Shown here piece after piece: positions 26,871-36,082 of a DNA stretch of 64,000 nt. The stretch lies in assembly GCA_965248815.1 (NCBI GenBank), contig CBDFKK010000008.1, positions 2,294,001 to 2,358,000 on the forward strand, in the 5' to 3' direction. The first letter of the stretch is position 1, and each line of letters opens with the position of its first letter. The translations under genes and the position numbers were made by a program. The notes beneath the pieces are model-generated. The model made no database searches and was not told the origin of the DNA. It was given only the letters and a program-made list of their open reading frames with translations. The DNA is from CBDFKK01 sp965248815. Its GTDB lineage: Bacteria; Pseudomonadota; Alphaproteobacteria; SMXP01.

Positions 26871-28562
26871 CTACTTCTTTTGCCTCGCCTGCATCTTCGC
26901 CCAGGTGTCGCGCAGGCCGATGGTGCGATTAAAGACGAGGGCATTCGGTGCGGAGTCTTTGTCCAAACAGAAATAGCCCGTTCGCTCGAATTGAACGGTT
27001 TCACTGAGTTTGAGATCGCCAAGGCTTGGTTCCAAATAGCAGCCCGACAAAACTTCGAGCGATTCTGGATTGATGTCATCCAAGATTTCGCCTTTGGCGC
27101 CGGGCTCCTCTTCTTTGAAGAGCGGATCATAAAGCCGCACGTTCGCTTTGACGGCGTGTTTGGCTGACACCCAATGAAGCGTGCCTTTGACTTTGCGCCC
27201 GTCGGGCGACTTGCCGCCCCGGCTTTCGGGGTCATAGGTGCAGCGCAATTCGACGACGTTGCCTGCATCGTCTTTGATCACGTCGGTGCACGTAATGTAA
27301 TAGGCGTAACGCAAGCGGGCCTCGCGGCCGGGTCCGAGCCGGAAAAACTTTTTGGGCGGATCTTCCATAAAGTCTTCTTGCTCAACATAGAGCTCGCGCG
27401 AGAAAGGTACTTTGCGCTTGCCGGCGCTCTCATCCTCCGGATTATTGACCGCGTCCATCTCTTCGGTTTGGTCTTTCGGATAGTTCTCAATCACGATTTT
27501 GAGCGGACGCAGTACGGCCATACGCCGTTCGGCTTTCTTGTTCAGAACTTCGCGCACGCAGAAATCGAAATAGGCCATTTCAACGACGCCATTGTTCTTC
27601 GTAATATCGAGGCGGCCGCTGAAGTCGCGAATCGCGGCAGCTGGCACACCGCGCCGGCGCAAGGCAGAAATTGTAGGCATGCGCGGATCGTCCCAACCGG
27701 TCACGTGTCCTTCCTGCACCAGTTTTATGAGCAGTCGCTTCGACATCACCGTGTGAGTGAGATTCAGACGCGCAAACTCATATTGATGCGGTTCGGCTGG
27801 CACCGGCAGGTTATGGATCAACCAATCGTAAAGGGGCCGATGATCGGCAAACTCCAGTGAACAAAGCGAGTGAGTAATGTGTTCGATGGCGTCCGATTGG
27901 CCGTGGGCAAAGTCGTAGGTCGGATAAATGCACCAGGTGTCACCTGTGCGCGGATGATTTTCACGCAGAATCCGATAGAGAACGGGATCGCGCATGTTTA
28001 TGTTGCCGGAGGCCATGTCGATTTTGGCGCGCAGCACGTGGGCGCCGTCTTCATAGGCGCCCGCGCGCATATTTCGGAACAGTTCAAGATTTTCGTCGAT
28101 CGATCGATCCCGGTGTGGACTGTTGCGACCGGGGTCCGTCAACGTTCCTCTGAATTCGCGAATCTCGTCGGCTGACAGATCATCCACATAGGCCTTGTCC
28201 GCTTTGATCAGATCTTCAGCCCAGTCATAAAGTTGTTCGAAATAATCAGAAGCAAAATGAAGGTGCTCGCCCCAATCAAATCCCAGCCAGCGCACATCTT
28301 CTTGAATGGCGTCGATATACTCCTGCTCTTCCTTGGCGGGATTTGTGTCGTCAAATCGCAGATGGCAGCGGCCGCCAAACTCTTCCGCTATGCCGAAGTT
28401 TAGGCAGATTGAAAATGCATGGCCGATATGGGGGTAACCGTTGGGTTCCGGCGGGAAACGCGTGATGACGGTGTCGTGGCGGCCTTTGTCCAAATCCTCG
28501 CGGATGGTTGTGCGGATAAAGTCGCGCGCAGCGGTGTCGCTTTGGGCTTCAGCCTCGCTCAT
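26871..28562 (-). CDS. glnS: Glutaminyl-tRNA synthetase
   Basis: 563 residues, class I synthetase. RFPPEPNGYPHIGHA holds the HIGH motif near the start and VMSKR is the KMSKS loop (about residue 270). The glutamine-specific anticodon-binding beta-barrels fill the C-terminal half (PFSRELYVEQEDF, GTLHWVSAKHA). It charges tRNA-Gln directly. The length agrees with E. coli GlnRS (554). It lies 45 bases after the ceramide synthase gene, so it may be read from the ceramide cluster transcript. Most alphaproteobacteria instead use GluRS plus the GatCAB amidotransferase, which makes this gene noteworthy. The ribosome site is weak (GAGG, 12-13 bases before the ATG). Confidence 0.95.
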   Translation of the reverse strand: MSEAEAQSDTAARDFIRTTIREDLDKGRHDTVITRFPPEPNGYPHIGHAFSICLNFGIAEEFGGRCHLRFDDTNPAKEEQEYIDAIQEDVRWLGFDWGEHLHFASDYFEQLYDWAEDLIKADKAYVDDLSADEIREFRGTLTDPGRNSPHRDRSIDENLELFRNMRAGAYEDGAHVLRAKIDMASGNINMRDPVLYRILRENHPRTGDTWCIYPTYDFAHGQSDAIEHITHSLCSLEFADHRPLYDWLIHNLPVPAEPHQYEFARLNLTHTVMSKRLLIKLVQEGHVTGWDDPRMPTISALRRRGVPAAAIRDFSGRLDITKNNGVVEMAYFDFCVREVLNKKAERRMAVLRPLKIVIENYPKDQTEEMDAVNNPEDESAGKRKVPFSRELYVEQEDFMEDPPKKFFRLGPGREARLRYAYYITCTDVIKDDAGNVVELRCTYDPESRGGKSPDGRKVKGTLHWVSAKHAVKANVRLYDPLFKEEEPGAKGEILDDINPESLEVLSGCYLEPSLGDLKLSETVQFERTGYFCLDKDSAPNALVFNRTIGLRDTWAKMQARQKK

Positions 28563-28607
28563 GTTTGTCGTTTTGCCTCAATGGGCCGAGTAGCGAACAG
28601 GTTTACG

Positions 28608-29771
28608 TTACGCCAGCGGCTTTTCGTAAATGCGATAAGTCTTATACGGCTTGCAGCCCGTACTTTCGATGATTTTGCGCACGGCGACATTGTCCTCGAG
28701 AACCCAAGACAGTTCTCCTTGCACACGCCCGCGCTTTTTGTTCCGGCTGTGCACCATTTCAATAATCACAAATGACATAGCCGCGCCCATCCAGCTGTGC
28801 TGGAATTCCTTGCGTACTCCCATGAGCGGGAGGCGCGCCGTTTTTACTTTGTTGAACTTCAGCCGGTAGATAAGTTTCGCCCATCCAAAGGGCAGCAATT
28901 TGCCGTTGAGGTCCGCAATGGCCTCGTTGAGGTTTGGCAGCGTTAACCCGAATGCCGCCGGCTTTGCATCGACTTCTATGATGCAAACATGCTCGGTTTC
29001 AATGAGCAGTTTGAAATCTTTGATGAGTTTTCGAACTTCCGAATCGGTAAACGGAATGAAGCCCCAATTATCCGACCAGGCGTCATTGAAAATATCCATG
29101 ATCAAATGAACTTCGTCAGCGAAGCGTGATTTGTCCATGCTGCGAATGGTGACGCGCTCACTGGTCTTGAGGCGGTCGGCGATTCTGCGAGATGTGGCGG
29201 GCAATCCGTCTACGGCGATCGTAAAATCATAGGCAATTAGATCTTTGGCTTTAGAGTAGCCAATTTCCTCGAGTCTGTTGGCGTAATAGGGTAAGGCGTG
29301 GCCCATCATGAGTGAGGGAGGCCGCGAAAAGCCATCGATCAGGAGCCCAGGCTCGTCATTGATGGAAAAACTGAAGGGGCCTTGAACGTTCTCCATGCCC
29401 TGTTCGTGCAGCCATCGCTCAGCAGTTTCTAACAAAATGCGGAACACAGCGGGATCGTCTTCTGCTTCCAAGAAACCAAATTGACCTGTGGCGTGATTGT
29501 GTTTCTTAAGTCCTTCTTGATCCACTTGAGCGGTGATGCGCCCGACCGGGCTCCCGTTTCGGTGGGCCAGCCAATATGTGGCTTCAGCATGTTCGAAATA
29601 GGGATTCTTATTTCGTTGAAGATGCTCGCGACGCTCCATCAGCAAGGGAGGAACCCAATTGGGATCATCAACGTAGAGATGCCACGGAAGCTTTATGAAT
29701 TGATCAAGGTCAGCTTTAGTGACTACTTCATTGACGTGGATGGCACCGTTTGTTGCGTCTTGATCAGCCAT
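28608..29771 (-). CDS. Bacterial ceramide synthase-like acyltransferase (bCerS type)
   Basis: About 387 residues with a GNAT-like acyltransferase layout. LPWHLYVDDPNWVPPLL lies near the N-terminus, followed by FGFLEAEDDPAVF, GPFSFSINDEPGLLIDGF and a C-terminal NKKRGRVQGELSWVLEDNVAV. This is the family encoded beside serine palmitoyltransferase in Caulobacter, where it was shown to N-acylate the 3-keto-sphingoid base. The neighbours here (Spt, ACP, reductase, ligase) make the same role likely. The frame runs up to a TTG at 29846; the ATG at 29769-29771 gives the usual short N-terminus but lacks a strong ribosome site. The acyl donor (CoA or ACP) is not decided by sequence. Confidence 0.75.
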   Translation of the reverse strand: MADQDATNGAIHVNEVVTKADLDQFIKLPWHLYVDDPNWVPPLLMERREHLQRNKNPYFEHAEATYWLAHRNGSPVGRITAQVDQEGLKKHNHATGQFGFLEAEDDPAVFRILLETAERWLHEQGMENVQGPFSFSINDEPGLLIDGFSRPPSLMMGHALPYYANRLEEIGYSKAKDLIAYDFTIAVDGLPATSRRIADRLKTSERVTIRSMDKSRFADEVHLIMDIFNDAWSDNWGFIPFTDSEVRKLIKDFKLLIETEHVCIIEVDAKPAAFGLTLPNLNEAIADLNGKLLPFGWAKLIYRLKFNKVKTARLPLMGVRKEFQHSWMGAAMSFVIIEMVHSRNKKRGRVQGELSWVLEDNVAVRKIIESTGCKPYKTYRIYEKPLA

Positions 29772-29893
29772 ACCTGCCGTCGCTAAATGTGTCGTTCGTG
29801 GAACCGCCGCGCCCAGAATTTCGAACTCTCTGAGGTTCGACGGCAAAATTCGGTAGTTGCCAAATAGAGGTCTGGAAGAGCCTAACGTGACAC

Positions 29894-31129
29894 CTACGTA
29901 TTGCTTGCTGCCGCGACTTCAACCAAAGAGGCTTGAGAATAGCCTTTGTTCATACCTTCCGCGACTGTTTGGAATGCAGTCACGATTTTATTGATCTGAG
30001 CAGACGTATGGGCTGCCGACACGCTCGACCGCAATAATGATTTGCTGCCGGGGGTTCCTGGAGGAATGGCTAGATTGACGTATACGCCCATTTGAAGAAG
30101 CTGATTCCATGCGAAGACAGCCGACTCTTGACTGGGCATTTCAACCGATATGATTGGGCTGACCGGGGCGCACAATTTAAGCTCGAGACTATTCAAACCG
30201 TCATGAAGCTGCTGAGCGTTTTTCCAAAGTTGGTCGCGCAATTCCGGGTGGGCTTTGATTTCATTGACGGCGGCAATCACCGTCGCGATGGTCGCCGGCG
30301 AGATCGACGCCGTAAACATATAAGGCCGGCTTGCAAAGCGGAGCTGGTCCACCTTCGGGTGATTGGATGCGCAAAATCCACCGATCGAACCGAGGCTTTT
30401 ACTGAACGTGCCGACCAGAAAATCCACGTCCCTTTCGACCCCTACATGCTCAGCAAGGCCGCGTCCATGGTCACCAAAAACGCCCAGGGAATGGGCTTCA
30501 TCGATATAGAGATATGCGCCGTGCTTTCGTTTAACAGCGGCAAATTCCTTGAGTGGGGCGACGTCCCCAAACATGCTGTATAGCCCCTCAACTATGATCA
30601 ATTTGTTCGATCCGTTGCCCTCCAATTGGGTTAAACGACGGCCGAGGTCCTCCGGTGAGTTGTGGCGAAAGCGAACGATGGTTGCACCGCTCATGGCACA
30701 GCCGTCGTAAATACAAGCGTGGCAATCCGCATCGATCAACACATAGTCGGTTTGCCCGGCGAGTGTAGCAATGATCCCCAAATTTGCTTGATAGCCTGAC
30801 GGAAAAACAATTGCCGACTTGCAATCCATCAGGTCGGCGAGACTCTCTTCTAACGCGCGATGTCCAAGGTAAGTGCCATTGGCAATGCGCGATCCGGTTG
30901 TTCCGGTCCCCTGTTCAGCAAGCGCTCTTTGACCTGCTTCAATACAGTTTTCATTGAAAGTGAGGCCAAGATAATTGTTGGAGCCGGCGAGAATGACGTC
31001 CTGCCCTTCGATGACGACTTCAGTCGCCGACTTGATGGCATCCATGCATACGCCAAAAGGATCCCGGCCGGTTTCCAGTATTTCCTGATAGCGATCCGTA
31101 ATATTCTCGAATTTATCGAAAAGATCCAT
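29894..31129 (-). CDS. spt: Serine palmitoyltransferase (alpha-oxoamine synthase)
   Basis: About 411 residues. The PLP lysine is in GTFSKSLGSIGGF, preceded by YIDEAHSLGVFGDHGRG. The substrate loop GSNNYLGLTFN and TGTTGSRIANGTYLGH are also conserved. The enzyme condenses serine with a long acyl thioester to 3-keto-sphinganine, the first step of sphingolipid synthesis. Related oxoamine synthases (KBL, BioF) are close in sequence, but the ACP and ceramide genes around it favour Spt. The ATG at 31127-31129 is preceded by AAAAGGTAGTCCG and starts four bases after the ACP stop. An upstream in-frame start at 31150 would overlap the ACP gene. Confidence 0.88.
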   Translation of the reverse strand: MDLFDKFENITDRYQEILETGRDPFGVCMDAIKSATEVVIEGQDVILAGSNNYLGLTFNENCIEAGQRALAEQGTGTTGSRIANGTYLGHRALEESLADLMDCKSAIVFPSGYQANLGIIATLAGQTDYVLIDADCHACIYDGCAMSGATIVRFRHNSPEDLGRRLTQLEGNGSNKLIIVEGLYSMFGDVAPLKEFAAVKRKHGAYLYIDEAHSLGVFGDHGRGLAEHVGVERDVDFLVGTFSKSLGSIGGFCASNHPKVDQLRFASRPYMFTASISPATIATVIAAVNEIKAHPELRDQLWKNAQQLHDGLNSLELKLCAPVSPIISVEMPSQESAVFAWNQLLQMGVYVNLAIPPGTPGSKSLLRSSVSAAHTSAQINKIVTAFQTVAEGMNKGYSQASLVEVAAASNT

Positions 31130-31133
31130 CGGA

Positions 31134-31403
31134 CTACCTTTTGCCGCCAAGGTCGTGGATGGCCTGAACTAAATCGCCGATCGTTTGGATTTTAGCGATC
31201 GAATTCATCGGAATAGATATTCCGTAAGAATCTTCAACTTCCATGATCAGGTCGAGGACGGCCACGGAATCAAGTTCTAGATCGGCTGAAATATGCGTGC
31301 TCTTTTGCAGGGAGATGTCTTTAAGATTGTATGGTTTTAATAGTTCGCACGCCTTGAGAAAGACAAGATCGTTCTCTTTTGCGGCAGCCTTATCTTCACT
31401 CAT
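31134..31403 (-). CDS. Acyl carrier protein of the sphingolipid cluster
   Basis: 89 residues with the phosphopantetheine attachment serine in ELDSVAVLDLIMEVED, the four-helix ACP length and an acidic middle. A dedicated ACP beside spt is known from Caulobacter and Sphingomonas; it presents the acyl chain to Spt. The frame is open far upstream (to 31571), but the ATG at 31401-31403 gives the normal ACP length. The product is slightly longer at the N-terminus than housekeeping AcpP and ends HDLGGKR. It is coupled to spt by a four-base gap. Confidence 0.88.
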   Translation of the reverse strand: MSEDKAAAKENDLVFLKACELLKPYNLKDISLQKSTHISADLELDSVAVLDLIMEVEDSYGISIPMNSIAKIQTIGDLVQAIHDLGGKR

Positions 31404-31432
31404 AATCGTTGTCTTCTTTTGCGTTCGGTTAT

Positions 31433-31442
31433 CACACGTGTG
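31433..31442. promoter_or_regulatory. Short palindrome CACACGTGTG upstream of the ACP gene
   Basis: A perfect 10-base palindrome lies 30-39 bases upstream of the ACP start, within the 115-base gap after the reductase gene. The same ten bases form the core of the 14-base palindrome at 6506-6519. It may be an operator for an internal promoter or chance; two sites do not make a regulon. Confidence 0.2.
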
Positions 31443-31518
31443 GTGGTTGGAAAGATGACTTTCCGGTCCGACGAAGTTCTGACCTAAATGGATTGGACCG
31501 ATGTGCGGTAGCCTCTCA

Positions 31519-32460
31519 TTAGAACCAGCCCTCACGCTCATACCAAATGCATGATCTCTTGAGCCCTTCAAGAATTGTTACAGTTGGTTTCCAATTTGTC
31601 ACTTGGCTCAAGGGATTACTCCGACAAGCCCAATCTAAATGATACATCTCTCTTAACTTCCCTGGCGTCACCATCGGTGCCGCCCCAATGAGCTTGCCAA
31701 TCCCCTGGTTAGCTACCGCAAAGGGCCATAAAACTGCGCGGGGCACCATGACGCTTCGCACCCTTCGGCCAAAATACTGACCGGCTGCGTCGGCAACTTC
31801 AGGCCAGCTGTAGCCGTTTTCCGTACCATCGTGGACCTCTAAATTGTGCCCCGTTATATCGTCCGATGCTACGGCGCGCTCTACCGCTGTGCATAAGTCG
31901 TCGATATATATCATTGATACCCTGGCATCTAGAGAGCCAGGAACCAATGCGACTCCGTATTTCATGAGCTGAAAAAGTTTCAAAGACTCGCGGTCTTCCG
32001 GTCCGTAGATCACCGGCGGTCGCAAAATGGTCCAATCCAGCTGAGCGGCGCGAGCCTCGACCTCGAGTTCGCCAGCGCGCTTACTTGCAGCGTAGTCGGA
32101 AATCTCAGGCAAGCGGGCAGCTAGGCTTGAAATAAGAACGAAGCGAGTACACGAATCTGAGGCAGCGCAAATGGACGCAAATTGGCCCGTTGCTCGTTCA
32201 TTTACAGAGAAAAAGGCATCGCGACTCGCAGCCTTTATGACCCCGGCACAATGAACCACCGCGTCCGCCCCTTGAACCAGTCGTCCAAGGCTCTCAGGGT
32301 CTTCGAGAGAGCCATGAACTGCCAATACGTTGTCGGAGACTTCGACGCGTGAGGCGTTCCGCACGAGCGCCCTGACGGACCAACCCTGTAGGGCAAAATG
32401 CCGACAAAGGTGACGCCCGACAAATCCGGTTGCGCCTGTTATTGCAATTGTGCCCGCCAT
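31519..32460 (-). CDS. cerR: Extended SDR, probable ceramide reductase (CerR type)
   Basis: 313 residues with a Rossmann start (IAITGATGFVGRHLCRHF, the GxxGxxG motif), an AVVHCAG element, and the active-site pair YAASKRAGE (Tyr-x-x-x-Lys). A KPxxPPVIYGPEDRES-like segment (LRPPVIYGPEDRES) is typical of NAD-dependent epimerase/dehydratase-like reductases. In Caulobacter the equivalent gene in the ceramide cluster reduces the 3-keto group after N-acylation. The position between the ligase and ACP genes supports this. GTG-ATG overlap at 32458-32463; the ATG was chosen. The ligase gene ends 54 bases upstream. An ordinary sugar epimerase is the alternative. Confidence 0.75.
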   Translation of the reverse strand: MAGTIAITGATGFVGRHLCRHFALQGWSVRALVRNASRVEVSDNVLAVHGSLEDPESLGRLVQGADAVVHCAGVIKAASRDAFFSVNERATGQFASICAASDSCTRFVLISSLAARLPEISDYAASKRAGELEVEARAAQLDWTILRPPVIYGPEDRESLKLFQLMKYGVALVPGSLDARVSMIYIDDLCTAVERAVASDDITGHNLEVHDGTENGYSWPEVADAAGQYFGRRVRSVMVPRAVLWPFAVANQGIGKLIGAAPMVTPGKLREMYHLDWACRSNPLSQVTNWKPTVTILEGLKRSCIWYEREGWF

Positions 32461-32514
32461 CACTCGCTCTGATCGGGCCGTAAACGCGCAAGTGAGGGGG
32501 GAGCAGCTAGAATC

Positions 32515-34272
32515 CTAACCGACCGCCACTTTCGCGGAGGCTGACTCATAGGCCGATGTTTGATATTCGCCGGCCAAGAAACTTTCTCTCGTCGCCGCCC
32601 GACCGATCTTTCCAGATGAAGTAATGAGAATACTGCCTGGCGGCACCAGAACAACTTCGCAGTCAGCCCCGGCCACAAGCCGTACGGTCGCCTGCACTTG
32701 CCGTTCCAACTCTTCTCGCTGGCTAGCGTCGCGTGTGCGACATTGCACAACCGCCACGATCCCTTCCGCATTGTCTTGGTCAATCGCAAATGCTGCGACA
32801 TCACCTCGGCGTATGCCGGGCAATTCCTGAACTGCCCATTCGATATCTTCAGGCCAGATATTTCGGCCATTTATGATGATCAGGTCCTTACTTCGTCCAG
32901 TAACCACTAACGAACCATCGACAGTGTAACCGAGGTCGCCGGTATCCAACCATCCGTCATCGGACAATATTTCCTGCGTTAACCGCTCGTCATTGAAGAA
33001 TCCATCCATGAGGCTCGGCCCACGTATGACGATCCGCCCTATTTCCCGATCACCTAATTCTTGCCCGTTGTTGTCTAGGATTTGAAGTTGGTGTTCCGGC
33101 ATCGGTTTGCCGCAAATTACGAAGCGTCTTGCCTCATCGGAACCGTCAACGGCGTGAAGCGGTCGGGCTTTACCGGACACTGAAAAGTGTTTTCGATCGA
33201 TCGTATCCGTTTCGAATTCGTCGTCCGCACCGGCAAAGGTGACCGCAAGAGTCGACTCAGCTAGCCCATAGCTCGGCAAAAAAGTTGCGCGCTTAAATCC
33301 GCACGCTGAGAATTTTTCAGTAAACCGGTCGAGCACATCGTTGCGAATCATATCGCCGCCGATTCCGGCAACGCGCCAAGTTGATAAATCCAAAGACGAG
33401 ATCGCGCCATTGGATGCTCGCCTTTGGCATAGCTCATATCCAAACGAGGGGCTAAAGGCGATCGTACCTTGATTTTCCGAAAACAGACGCAGCCAAGTGA
33501 GGGGACGCTTTGCAAAATCCGCCGTCGCCATATAGTCGATCGACATCTGGCTCAACAGTGGCGTTAAGCAAAAGCCGACCAATCCCATGTCGTGGTAAAG
33601 TGGCAGCCATGAAATACAACGGTCGCCATGGCGCAACTCAATACCGTCGGTCAAGATGGCGTTGGCATTGCTGGTGATGGCTTGTTGTGAAATGAGCACG
33701 CCTTTCGGACGCCGCGTGCTGCCCGAGGAATATTGTATATAAGCCGGCTCTTCAGGTGCTAAGGGCTGCAAATCTGTTCGGCCGGGCAATTTCAATAAAT
33801 CTTCGTGAGTGCCGACAAACTTGATGGGAAGCGTCTCGCAGGCTTCTTTAAGCATGTTGATGATGTCGGGCGAAGATACGGCCGCCGAAACGCCGGACGC
33901 TTCCATAAGTCCGCGCAACCTATGAACGTAAGAATCCTTGCCACCCAAATTAATATGCATGGGCAGGGGAACTGGCAAAAGCCCAGCGTACTGACATGCA
34001 AAAAAGAATACTGAAAACTCGGGAATCGTTTCGGCAACAGCCGCGACACGAGCGTGACGCTTCAGTCCCATTGCTCCTAACGTTGCCGCAAGGGAACGCG
34101 CCCGGTCTCTGAGTTCTGTGTAAGAAAGCGTCGTGTTCAGCTCGCCGCGTGCTGAATAAAAATTGAATCCTGTCTGTCCGCGAGCGGCATAATCCATTCC
34201 CTCGACCAGGCTCGAGAAGTTCGCCCGGTTCATGTTCAAACTCTCATTTACTGTTGGCGTACTAGACAGCAT
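32515..34272 (-). CDS. Fatty acyl-AMP ligase / acyl-ACP synthetase of the ceramide cluster
   Basis: 585 residues of the adenylate-forming superfamily. AYIQYSSGSTRRPKGVLIS is the P-loop-like motif A3; LPLYHDMGLVGFCLTPLL, LPSYGLAESTLAVTF, DGWLDTGDLGY (A7) and GRSKDLIIINGRNIWPEDIEW (A8) follow. The IIxNGRNxxPEDIE and HDMGL features are those of fatty acyl-AMP ligases, which pass the acyl group to an ACP and not to CoA. That fits the ACP gene two places downstream; the product would load the acyl chain used by Spt. The ATG at 34270-34272 has GAGGATTCA before it. It is the first gene of the ceramide operon, with 611 gene-free bases upstream. Confidence 0.85.
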   Translation of the reverse strand: MLSSTPTVNESLNMNRANFSSLVEGMDYAARGQTGFNFYSARGELNTTLSYTELRDRARSLAATLGAMGLKRHARVAAVAETIPEFSVFFFACQYAGLLPVPLPMHINLGGKDSYVHRLRGLMEASGVSAAVSSPDIINMLKEACETLPIKFVGTHEDLLKLPGRTDLQPLAPEEPAYIQYSSGSTRRPKGVLISQQAITSNANAILTDGIELRHGDRCISWLPLYHDMGLVGFCLTPLLSQMSIDYMATADFAKRPLTWLRLFSENQGTIAFSPSFGYELCQRRASNGAISSLDLSTWRVAGIGGDMIRNDVLDRFTEKFSACGFKRATFLPSYGLAESTLAVTFAGADDEFETDTIDRKHFSVSGKARPLHAVDGSDEARRFVICGKPMPEHQLQILDNNGQELGDREIGRIVIRGPSLMDGFFNDERLTQEILSDDGWLDTGDLGYTVDGSLVVTGRSKDLIIINGRNIWPEDIEWAVQELPGIRRGDVAAFAIDQDNAEGIVAVVQCRTRDASQREELERQVQATVRLVAGADCEVVLVPPGSILITSSGKIGRAATRESFLAGEYQTSAYESASAKVAVG

Positions 34273-34883
34273 TGAATCCTCTTAGCCCAAAATGAAGGAG
34301 CCAGAACCATGTCTCTCTCGCGGCTCTGACCCGGGTAGGAGCGATCGCTGTTGGCAATCGTGCAGACTCGTACGCAAATTGCGCATCGCCTTGCCCCCCA
34401 AATTTGTGGTATGCGCCCTCTGAGCAACCACAATGAGCTAAATTCTAGACTTTCAGGTCAATCACCCGCGTAGCTAGCCAGCCCTTAATTCATAGCGTTT
34501 TTTCCAAACACCTAAGATACTTAACTCAATTTCGATCGGCAAGCCAAGCGGCCGACCACTGATCAGCAGAGCGACACATTGACCTGGCCCGGTCCAACTC
34601 CGGGTCGGGCGCCTGGTCATCTTTGATTTAGCTTTCCATGTCAACAGCTTAATTCTCCATCACCTAGACCTCACTGGTCGCCACCGGTGTCAACAATTCG
34701 TGACAAACGAGATTGGCCAACCGCTGACCGAGCGTTGATTTCTAGCGGTACAAACGCTCTACAACCTATGCGGGTATTCTACCTCTTGAGCCGGTGATCT
34801 TTTTGGGTCAGTTATCAGAACACCGGCCCAAAGGATCATATGAATTGACGGAGTGATTGGCCGATAGCCGCCAATGGGAGGGC
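34273..34883. other. 611-base intergenic region, probable promoter of the ceramide operon
   Basis: No open frame with a credible start and composition is present on either strand. Both flanking genes are on the minus strand, so the part near 34273 should hold the ceramide operon promoter. The part near 34883 follows the end of nothing on the plus strand and precedes the secreted-protein stop on the minus strand. AT-rich patches occur near 34495-34525 and 34620-34660. No RNA fold, repeat or terminator was recognised. Confidence 0.5.
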
Positions 34884-35948
34884 TCACGGTTCAACTATTC
34901 GAGACGCACCGCCTAGCTCAATTCGGTCAATTCCGACAGCAAGGCCTGAGGAATTTGAGTTTTTGCCCGGTACGCTGATAACCAGCTGCATTGCGCCATC
35001 GGTAAAGGGAACCTGTAGTTCAACGGGCTGGGGCGGCGTCAATTGCGGCGCATATCCGTCAAACTCAATGGCCGGCGTATCGTCGAAGACCGGTGCAGAG
35101 CCGAGTTGGCCTTCATTCTGCCTGTAGTGGATATAGAGGCGTGCTAGACCGTATTCGGGGGCCGAAGTGACGTGCACCTTGATGACATATTCGCCAGGCC
35201 GGTTCGTCGTTAGGGGGATTGTCAATAAGCTGCCGATTGTTTCGGGCTGCCAATAAAGTTGCGCATTATTGCTCCATGTTGTTGCGCCCGCCGGCATTCT
35301 CTGAATGGCCAACCGGCCCTGGCTGGATGCGCTCGCTACAAGAGATTCAGCTTCCAGAATTCCTTGCCCCTGGCGCGCCATGGAATCTTTGATTGATGTT
35401 CCCAGAAGCGGTTTGGGTCCCGCCAAAGAATTCGGACTTGATGACTTTTCTGTACCAATGCGTCGTGCTAGCTCAAGTGCCTGCGCGGGATCGATCCTTT
35501 CGCTCATTAGCGGTTTGTCCGATTGACGTAACGTCCGGTCGATCAGCGGCCAGGGCGTGTCATTTGTAACTTCGGAAAGCAAACACGGCGTTTCAAAGAT
35601 GAAAGGATCCTGTGTGCATTGAAAAGCAGATCTGAGCGTCCCACTTAACCCGCCGGCAAAAGTCACCAATTCCGTGGCGCGAACAACGGCATCGTCCCAA
35701 GTGGCTTCGATGATAGCCAGGCCAAGTACGGGCTGATTGGATTCGGTACCGCTTGTTGGAGGTCCTTCGGGCGTAAACATACACAGGCCGTTAAGCGTGT
35801 AAGTTTTGGGAAGGCCTTCCGAAACTGTCGCGCTCTCTAGTTCAAAATCAGCGCAGTCCAGACCGACATTAGCGCCGCGCGATTGCGCCCTCACTGCGTC
35901 TGGCGCCGATACGACAAACGCAACCGTCAGAATGATCCATCGCAACAT
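34884..35948 (-). CDS. Secreted protein of unknown function with C-terminal beta-sandwich-like domain
   Basis: 354 residues with a Sec signal peptide (MLRWIILTVAFVVS, cut near VRAQS). The N-terminal part (about 25-130) has four Cys that could form two disulfides (LDCADFELES, GLCMFTPEG, FQCTQDPF, TPCLLSEV). A variable linker follows. The C-terminal half has strands such as EYVIKVHVTSAPEYGLARLYIHY and ends in GLAVGIDRIELGG, a pattern seen in carbohydrate-binding modules that close with a D-x-I-x-L strand. I do not recognise the family. It stands alone on the minus strand, with a weak ribosome site. Confidence 0.6.
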   Translation of the reverse strand: MLRWIILTVAFVVSAPDAVRAQSRGANVGLDCADFELESATVSEGLPKTYTLNGLCMFTPEGPPTSGTESNQPVLGLAIIEATWDDAVVRATELVTFAGGLSGTLRSAFQCTQDPFIFETPCLLSEVTNDTPWPLIDRTLRQSDKPLMSERIDPAQALELARRIGTEKSSSPNSLAGPKPLLGTSIKDSMARQGQGILEAESLVASASSQGRLAIQRMPAGATTWSNNAQLYWQPETIGSLLTIPLTTNRPGEYVIKVHVTSAPEYGLARLYIHYRQNEGQLGSAPVFDDTPAIEFDGYAPQLTPPQPVELQVPFTDGAMQLVISVPGKNSNSSGLAVGIDRIELGGASRIVEP

Positions 35949-36082
35949 TAAAACTGACCCCCATAACCCATGGACCGAAGTCTACAAAAGGGGGCAGACG
36001 CGGACAATGGAAGCCAGTCGTATTTTCAACAAAATCGACTTTTGCTGGGCTTGCGATGTTCGATAATTTGACGACTTTGAGC

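Noticed and set aside
27174..27860. 228-codon plus-strand ORF opposite glnS
   Set aside because: Antisense to a clear GlnRS; composition follows the glnS codons.
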